Shown here: piece after piece, positions 15,301 through 24,300 of the stretch
Numbering within the stretch: the first letter of the stretch is position 1
How the letters are laid out: each line of letters opens with the position of its first letter
Assembly (NCBI GenBank): GCA_030248215.1
Contig: JASANG010002028.1
Location: 62,001-126,000, forward strand
Source of the DNA: Enoplolaimus lenunculus
Taxonomy: Eukaryota > Nematoda > Enoplea > Enoplida > Thoracostomopsidae
DNA length: 64,000 nt
Direction of reading: 5' to 3'
Notes under the pieces: generated by a model
Told to the model about the DNA's origin: nothing
The model's database searches: none
Seen by the model: only the letters and a program-made list of their open reading frames with translations
Made by a program: the position numbers and the translations under genes

Positions 15301-18300
15301 TCAGTTATTTGACCATATCTCGCTAACAAGACATCTGATTGTAGAAAATTTAACACCATTCGACTCAGCTCTGCATGCTGCATCGAACAGTATATAATAT
15401 GTATAATTGTGACAAATTTTTCTGGATCACACAGGAAACGTTCGGATAAGTCCTTAAAATTCGATTTCTTCAAAAATTAAAATTTGGGTATGAATGATCA
15501 TTAGAGGCAGCGACAAACTCAAATATGCAAAAATTTTCAAAATCCAACCAATTTTGGGCAAATGCCGCCTGGGGGTATAATCGAAAACACCCACATCAAT
15601 AGCTGTTGCTCCACATAAGCTTATCCTTTGATATATCCGTATCTTCTGCTCAAAACCTGCTGCAAGACAATGTTTTCGATCAAAAATTATGCTGAAATTT
15701 TGTTGAACAATGGTTATAAGACTGCTCTTGAATTTAATTATTGAAACAGTGTAAAAGGCTACCATAACTTCCACAAATACAGTCATCAAGGTTTCAATTA
15801 AATCTTTACTTCGTAAGGTGGCAGTCAAACATCTGATTCAAAACTTATGTTGAGATTGTGTAACAGACATTTTAAATAAAACTAAGCCAAGCTAGACTAG
15901 CACAAAAATGATTTGTACAAATCGCGTTGTATGTTGTCGCCACGCACGACACCCAATTCATTGATAGAACTCTATTTAGGGGTGGTTTTGGGGGGTGCGC
16001 TCTTCGCAAAAGCGTAACTAATAATGTTACCTCAGAATTTACTGTGTCGGGAAAAATAACTTTTTATAGAGCCCGTCTTACAATCATTGGATTGTGAACA
16101 TGCAAATTGCACCAAAAATAGATCATTTTAAATCCTATCTGGGATGGAGCAGCTGTGTCTAGGGTTCACAAACTGAGTACGGCAGAACGCGACATCGCAA
16201 TCCATCATGTGCATACGGCCTTGGAGTGGATTATGTATGTGAATACACGAGAAAAGTAGACGTAATGTTAATACTTATTTTATAGCTACATGGCAGTGTT
16301 CCAACAGAAGATAAATTTTGCCAGAACAGGAACAGGAACCGGAATTTAAAATAATTTTCATTACCGCATGAATTGCTGTAGGACTTTTTAGAAAACATGC
16401 CAAAAAATTGCATAAGTGAATTTTCAGTTATTTCATCATAAAATTTTGCAAAAAATAATCAGAGACAGTTTATTAACAAAGTTGAACTATTAATTGCAAA
16501 AACACTGGTTTCGAAAAAAATTAAAGACAAAGTTTCCAGTATTTAAATGATTGTGGATAATTTGACACAAAACCAACCGAAACAATTCCGGTTCCGTCAT
16601 CTTTGAATGCAATGAAGGAACAGCAACCGGAATTGAACTTTTGCAGGAATTCCAGTTGAACCCTGCTAAATGGTCTGGTTGCCTATTGTAGAATCGTTCA
16701 ACCCTTTTATTACGCTGTAAAATTCACATATGGCGCGCGGCGAGTATAACGCAACCGTAAAGTGTCATGTTAAACAGCGCGCACAGGAAAATTTCAAACG
16801 CACTACTGACGTACTACGCTCTAATTATTTAAATGACTATGCATACGTAAAGCAGAAAATTATTCAGTTTCCAAGTGGAGTTCGTTTGATCCGAGGAGGT
16901 GGGTCCACACTAAACGCACTGCTCAGGTCGTACGATCATGTCGATTAATAATCAATAATTTGAGTTTATGTAGCGTAGCAATTTTGAATGAGTCCATGTT
17001 AAATAAACGTGAATCAATGACCGATATTTGATTAATCAGCTGCAGTTGCGAGGTAGTTAGCCATATTGGCGATGGCTGAATTAGACTGGAGGCGGCCACA
17101 ACAAAGATAGTTCCTGCGTTCATAAATCAGTCAATCCATGTTACGTATATTTTACAATCCATGGAACTTTCGCATTGCAAGTCGCGAATGCACGAAATTT
17201 CTCAAAGAAGCTGAACGATACAATTTTTGTCAAACTATGAAAAATTTCACTACAGAAATTGCCGGAACAGATCCGGAGTCAGACCACCGGTTGTCCCGTC
17301 CGTGCTAAGTTGAAACTTTAATTACTGTCATTAGGAGGCTTTAGTTGCTATATATTACCCCAGAATCTAATATTTTTGCTAAAAGTTTTTCAGCTCTTCA
17401 AATGGTAAGTCATTTTTACTCTTCACGAAGTCGTTAGCTATTTATTGCAAAGGCTTTTATGGTAAATATGCCGTTTGACGATGTTCGGATAAACTTAGGC
17501 CTTGAAAAGACATTTGGAATAACGATTAGTTCAGGCGTTTAATGATTTGAAAAGTTTTCTACAGCGATTGAATATAAACCAATGCTTTTCAAACTTTTTA
17601 AACTGTTAGCCAAAGAGATCAAGGTGGTTCCGCCATCGGCAGAACTTCGGCCTACGTCCGGCGATTTCGGCGGTGAAAATTTCCATATCATATAGTTCTA
17701 CAAAATTGCATCGTCCGGTGCGTTTAGTGTTAAACTATTGTTACAATTTTAAAAGATAAATTGTCAGGATTCCTTAAAAAATAAGCTTAAAATAAAGACT
17801 TTTGACAATACTTGCAAATATTTTCTATCTACCAAAATTAAGCATTTTATACAGCCATATTCCGATTCAGTGTGCTTTCCACAAATACATGGGAAAATAA
17901 AATTTGCAAAATCTATATAATATAAGTTGGTATGCCACACATAAATCTTTTGGGCAACTTTTCAGCATTACATTGTTTACAATATTTTCTTAGGACAGAA
18001 ATGCGATTGTACTTGAACAGAAAATTTGCCTGCAGATTGTTGTGCATTCGTTAACCTTTGCGCATTGCGCAAATTTGCTTGAAAGTAAATAGGAAAAAAT
18101 TAACTATTACAAAATCCTTGTTGATTTTACCCTCTGCGTACGGATATGTATGTCGTAGGCCAAACTGCTATTCAGTCCAATTACCAGGATTCCATCGGAA
18201 TTCCGATTCCAGCTAAAATTCCGGCAAAATTTGACTTCCGATTCCGGCTGACTGCTGTTCAGATGCCGGAATTCTGATTTTTCGGTTATGAGTTTTAAGA

Positions 18301-21300
18301 TGATTGAACTTAGATTTTGCATGTTTCGTTCATTTGCAATTATTCCACTGATTTTTTCTTACTAAATATTTCGAGTTGTTACGTGTATTTCGTCAGTTAT
18401 ATAAACAATTTTTAGTGAAACTGTGAACAGTAACGGAAACAGACAAACTGCAACAAAAGTTAAGTCATGCACCTTTAACTTTTTAATATTCCGGTTCCGA
18501 CAGAAAAATTTGATTCCGATTCCCATTCCGCTTCCGACAAAATCTAGTTCCGGTTGAAACCCTGCCAATTACTAATTTGCCTAGGCCAATCTGGCATTTT
18601 CTGTAATAGCAGTTTCGCTTAGACTAAACTGCTATTGAACTTATGAACCACTCTGATTTGATTATGTGAACAGACGCAATGCTGTTAACCAATGAGCGTT
18701 GATATTAATATATTTCATCACTGTTGTTTTGCGAAATCTCACAACAGATTGGCCTATGCCAATTGGTAATTGGCCTGAATAGCAGATTGACGTTACGACA
18801 TATATGTGTTATGCAGAGCAGGTTTATAGTGGCCGCACCACCAAATGCAAAACATCGGTACATAAACGTACGGGCTAATGTTAGTTTAAAGGCCGTCCCA
18901 TTTTCCCGGGACAGAAATGTACCAGGAGTACCCGTTCCATTTTCCCGGGACGGACAGCAATGTTCCAGAAGTACATTACAAAAATATAATTGGGACAGCG
19001 GGACAGTTGGGACAAATATATATCTATATATATCTATATATATATATCTATATATATCTATATATATCTATATATCTATATATCTATATATATATTATAT
19101 ATATAATATATATATACGTGTGTATATATGTATATATACACATATATATGTACGTATATACATATATACACATATATACATATGTATACATATATATACA
19201 TATGTATACATATATATACATATATATGTGTATATATGTATATATATTATATATACCTACATAAATATATCTGCCTTTGCATATGTAAACAGGAGCGCAT
19301 AAGTGTGCACTCAGGGTATATTTGTGTCCCGGGCAATTGGGACGGCCTTTATAGTAACATGGGCCAACGTACGTATCTACAAAGTACACAAGATGCAAAT
19401 GCGCGAAAAATAGGAATGCAATTGCAATCGATATTACGCATAACAAAAACTTTGTTCTTCAAGACATCAAGACACCTAAACAACTATCTTATGCTTCGCG
19501 AATGCCGTGAGTTCAACCCAACTTTTGTTGTGTTCTGTGTGGGGTTACTTAGAGTACTACATTTATTCGCATGATATCTACATGTGTAAGCCGATACTGA
19601 AAATTTTACAAAAAATTCAAGAAGTCTCAAATGCATGTCACATGTAATTTTTACCACATTCTTATAGAAAACCGCAAACGGAAACATCAGTTGCGAAATG
19701 TGATCAGATCGTTGCGAGATGGAAACAGACTGAATTGGGAATACAGTTACGGTTTTGAGACAAAACACGGAATGAAGGCTATCAATATTGGTGAGTTTGA
19801 TTTCTTTGCACATAGGTACAAGGTAAAGGTACAATGGACGCATTTCATTCATAAATTTTTTGATTTGTTGTTGGTTAAAACTTAGGTATACATTTCATGT
19901 TGGTATAATATTAGACGTTAAAATAAAACGGTAAGTTTTAAAGTACATTCAAACAATAGTTAATAGTTTGTCATCTCGTAATTATAAATTTTCTGTGCTT
20001 TACTTCCAAGTGCAGTTTCATTTTGTTCTTTCACAAAATTGAAAAGTCCGGTATATATATTTTATTTATTAGATTCGATAAAAAGACACCTCGGGGTGTT
20101 TAAAATATCGGGTAAAGCGCAATAGCGATACTGAAGCGCAACCATCTGCTTTGGATAACTTTTCACGTTATAGCCAATCTAGAAACTTTTTCTTTACTGG
20201 ACGCAACAATGTGGTGACAACGAATTGGTCATTTCACTTCCTTTCCTACAGCGCTTGCCATGAAAATTCACTCAGCCAACACAATTTTATAAGTAAAAAA
20301 TACGGCCTATGCCTACGGCGGCATGCGCGAGCTGGAGCGAGGCGGGACCCCGCCTCCAACCAGAACTTCGTTCCTCCTGACAACTGTATTAAAAGCATTC
20401 GTAGAACTCTTACCATGTTGTCCCTTGAACTTGTGGGGCGTTTGAGAGTGAAGCCCTCGAGAACACAACCTAACCCAACGGAAGGGTATTTTTCTGCGGT
20501 GAGGTTGTGGCGGGGGAAACACAAAATACCGACATTTTTCATTTCTTCTCAACTAAGAATTCTTGGTTCTTTAGTTTCAATTAAAACAGTTCATTTTAAC
20601 GTTGACAGTGACGTCATAAATTGTTAAATATATATGCTGTTTTTGGGTTTACTGGTGATGCTGCTGCAATCATATATATGTCAATATATTTCGGTCAGGA
20701 TATCATTGTGTACATCATCGTGGGCGGACTGGGTGGTTTTGATTTGTTCAATATTTCGTGCACAAGTACATCATTCCATAAATATGCCTATGAAACATCA
20801 TTCATTGAAACGATGTCGCCGGAAGGTTTACTTCCCAAAAGATGATTTATACATTTTTTACTGTGCCTTGGTATTTTTCCGCATTTTGATTTTCACACGT
20901 ATTTCGATCTTTTTTCATTCTAAGCTTCATGAGATTTTTATGTTCATACGTTCATGTATGTTTCGGGATTATCCATGCGTCATGTATTTGAAGTTAGGAA
21001 TATTCTCGGGCTTTAAAGGTATGTATATATACAGCTTACGTTTTTGATTCATTTAAGTGTGATGCATATATTGCATAATATACATCTACTATGTACAAAA
21101 CCCGGCAGACATGCTTTGTTCGAAACATTTTTACCCATAAAAATTGACATTCCTATTTTTTAAACGCTAACATTATACCATTTGGTTCATAAATGTTTTT
21201 GGAAGTAATCTTTTTAATCGCAAACACAGACATTGCTATTATAAACGCTTCTCTAACGAAACTGCCGTTTACGTATAAGCGTCTGCTTAACGCTACGGAG

Positions 21301-24300
21301 TCCAGTCTATCATTTTTGAGTAGCCTGCTCAACTTCTGAACATTAAATGATTGTTTTTTAGTGTATGGCAGCTAATTAGCCATTGAAATATATTAACCAT
21401 ATGTTAACAGGACTAGAAAGACGCAGAAAGTTGCACCAACAGGGGATTTTAGGATTTCTAAAGACCAATCAGGTTTTTGTGTATTTGTAAGTTACGAAAT
21501 GCAGTACCGTCAAATGGAATTCCTTTCGTCATCAACAGAGCGCAACCAGGAATCCGGTTACGATATAAAATCCCACAATAAATCTGTGCCATACTCCATA
21601 CGTACATTACAGGACGCTTTCCAGGGTGCAAAGCGGAACTGGACTATATCGGAATGGTATTCGGAACAGCAAACCAGGGTGGCACCGAAACTATGATTTG
21701 GCCGAATCCGAATCCATTGCTAGTTTGATATTTTCTATTTCATATAACAATATATTTAAAATTTTTATTGGTTAAAACTGAAAAAACATACTGCCGAACA
21801 CTGTTGATTTCGGCTTCTGAATTCGGCTTTTTTACAACCAAAACCAAATCTCAATCCGAACCACAACTTTTTGCCGAAAGCGTAAGAATGAGCATATTCC
21901 TCAGCCTTAGCCTAACCTAAGCCAAGCAAAACAATTGTGCAGACGGAATCGGAACTCGTTTTGAATCGGAATTCCGATTGCATCCTGACACTTTCTAGCT
22001 ACGCTTGCATTCTAATTGTTTCAATTACACCAATTCAAAGACAATCACTCACAGAACATTGCTAATGTATATAGTTAAATGTCTGCTGAAAATGAAAACG
22101 TGAAATATGAGGTTTCGGCTCCGGTATTTCGCAATTCCGGCTGTACTGTGGTCATCAGTTGCGAATCTCAAAGTTGTATGAGGATCGGACTCAGTTTACT
22201 GTATGTAAGTAGAAAGCATTTTTACGCGTGTCAAGCGTTTTAACAATGTGACACATACTTACAATTATTGAGCAGTAAACAATTTATGTTAGAAGTTATA
22301 TTCAGTGTTTTAACAGCAAAAGTAATGGTTATTTTCCCGAAATTTTTGCTGAATAAAATAGCACACTTGTGTCCGCGTCCGGTTTGGTTTGCAGGATGAC
22401 ACCAAACCCAAATTTGACCGATTTCGCATATGTCCTCGAGCTACGCTCATTTACGAGGTTTACAATGTATATATGAAAATCAGTTTTGCAAGTATGTGCT
22501 CTAGTATTACACTTTTTAAATGTGATTATGTAGGCTTAGAAGAGGTTAGCATCAGCTGAATCAGTAAGTCGCCAGTGCTAACCATTCATGTGCATAGATT
22601 AATGTAGCTAACGTAATATATTTTATCTGTGTTTTACCACAAACTTTCTATAGCAAATTGCTGGCTTTTAAAATGAAGTCAATACATGAAATAGGTTAAA
22701 ATTTGTCTAAACTTGCCACTCGCCGCCTAAAGTTGTTCTTTCAGACCACACTTCTTTGTAAAAAATATATACGAGGTATATTTTAAAACAAGTTAGAATT
22801 TACCATTTTAAACCAAGAATTTATATCGAAAGTATTCACTAACATTCATTAAAACCTTGGCCAATGTTACTTTAAAGGCCGTCCCATTTTCCCGGGACAA
22901 AAATGTTCCAGGAGTACATTCCAAAAATATAATTGGGACAGCGGGACAGTTGGGACAGATAAGACAGTAGGACAGTTGGGACAGGGGCAGATGGGACACT
23001 TGGGACAGTTAGGACAGATGGGACAGTTGGACACTTGGGAGAGTTGGGACAGATGAGACAGTTGGGTCAGTTGGAACAGATATATGTGTATATATATGTA
23101 TATACGTAGTATATATAATATATATGTGTATATGTATATATCAGGGTGCAACCGGAATTACAATTTACAGGAACCGGAACCGGAATTTGAAAATTTTACC
23201 GGAACCGAAAAGTGAAAAATGCATTTCACCAAAAATTTCATTTTAACCTTATTTTTGCTCTATTTTTGTGAAATAACCTTAGTCGAACATAGGTATTTAT
23301 TTTATTTGGCGTATTTTAGATTTTCATCATCGACTGAAGTGAAATCCACCATCAATGGCTTATATTTGGAGTACAAGTTGCTTTCAAACGAGATTCTTAA
23401 AAATTAGCAAAGTTTAGAAAACGACCAAATTATAACACCAGAATTTCTAAATCCGTTAAAAAATTTACCAGAACCGGAAGGTAAAAAATGCCGGAACCGG
23501 AATTCCGGTTGCACCCTAATATATGTACATGTAATAGATATATACATATATACATATACATATACATCAGGGTGCAACCGGAATTACAATTTACCGGAAC
23601 CGGAACCGGAATTTGAAAATTTTACCGGAACCGGAACCGGAAAGTGAAAAATGCATTTCACCAAAAATTTCATTTTATTCTTATTTTTTGCTCTATTCTT
23701 TGTGAAATGACCTTATTCGAACATAGGTATTTATTTTATTTGTTGTATTTTAGATTTTCGTCGTCGACTGAAGTGAAATCCACCATCATTGGCTTATATT
23801 TGGAGTACAAGTGGCTTTCAAAACAGATTTTTAAAAATTAGCAAAGTTAAGAAAACGGCCAAATTATAATACCGGAATTTTTAAATCCGGTAAAAATATA
23901 CCGGAACCGGAACCGGAAGGTGAAAAAATGCCGGAACCGGAATTCCGGTTGCACCCTGATATACATACATATATATACACGCATATATGTATATATTTGT
24001 ATATATAATATTTGTGCCCCGGGCAATTGGGACGGCCTTTATAGTTACAGAGACATAAACGCCTGTATACAATGATTTCACGTAATCTTATATAATCACT
24101 TTACCAAAACTTATCGCAACACCATAAAATGTTTTGCCAGTTTAGTGAAAATCTGCAATACATAGGTAATAGGTATAAAACATTCCCTATAATGTATAGA
24201 ACTGAATTATAATACTGTTGTGGCCTACGAATTTTCAACTAACGTCGTACCATCAAACTGACTTTATGACTTCTAAGAATCCGCAAATTTGAATTAGCGC

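Larger units (their letters stand above)
22859..24048 (+). mobile_element. GGCC-end element with minisatellite core, carrying two nested MITEs
   Basis: Left GGCCAATGTTACTTTAAAGG then CCGTCCCATTTTCCCGGGAC; right CCCCGGGCAATTGGGACGGC then CTTTATAGTTAC. Core: TGGGACAG minisatellite then TATA microsatellite. Two CAGGGTGCAACCGG elements (23142 and 23568) are inserted in the TA part, so they are younger. The extreme right end is degraded and no clean duplication was seen. Confidence 0.85.

Noticed and set aside
18724-19574. Long open frames of 115-192 codons on both strands rich in Tyr and Ile
   Set aside because: They come from the TA/CA microsatellite, which lacks stops in several frames; composition is pure repeat.
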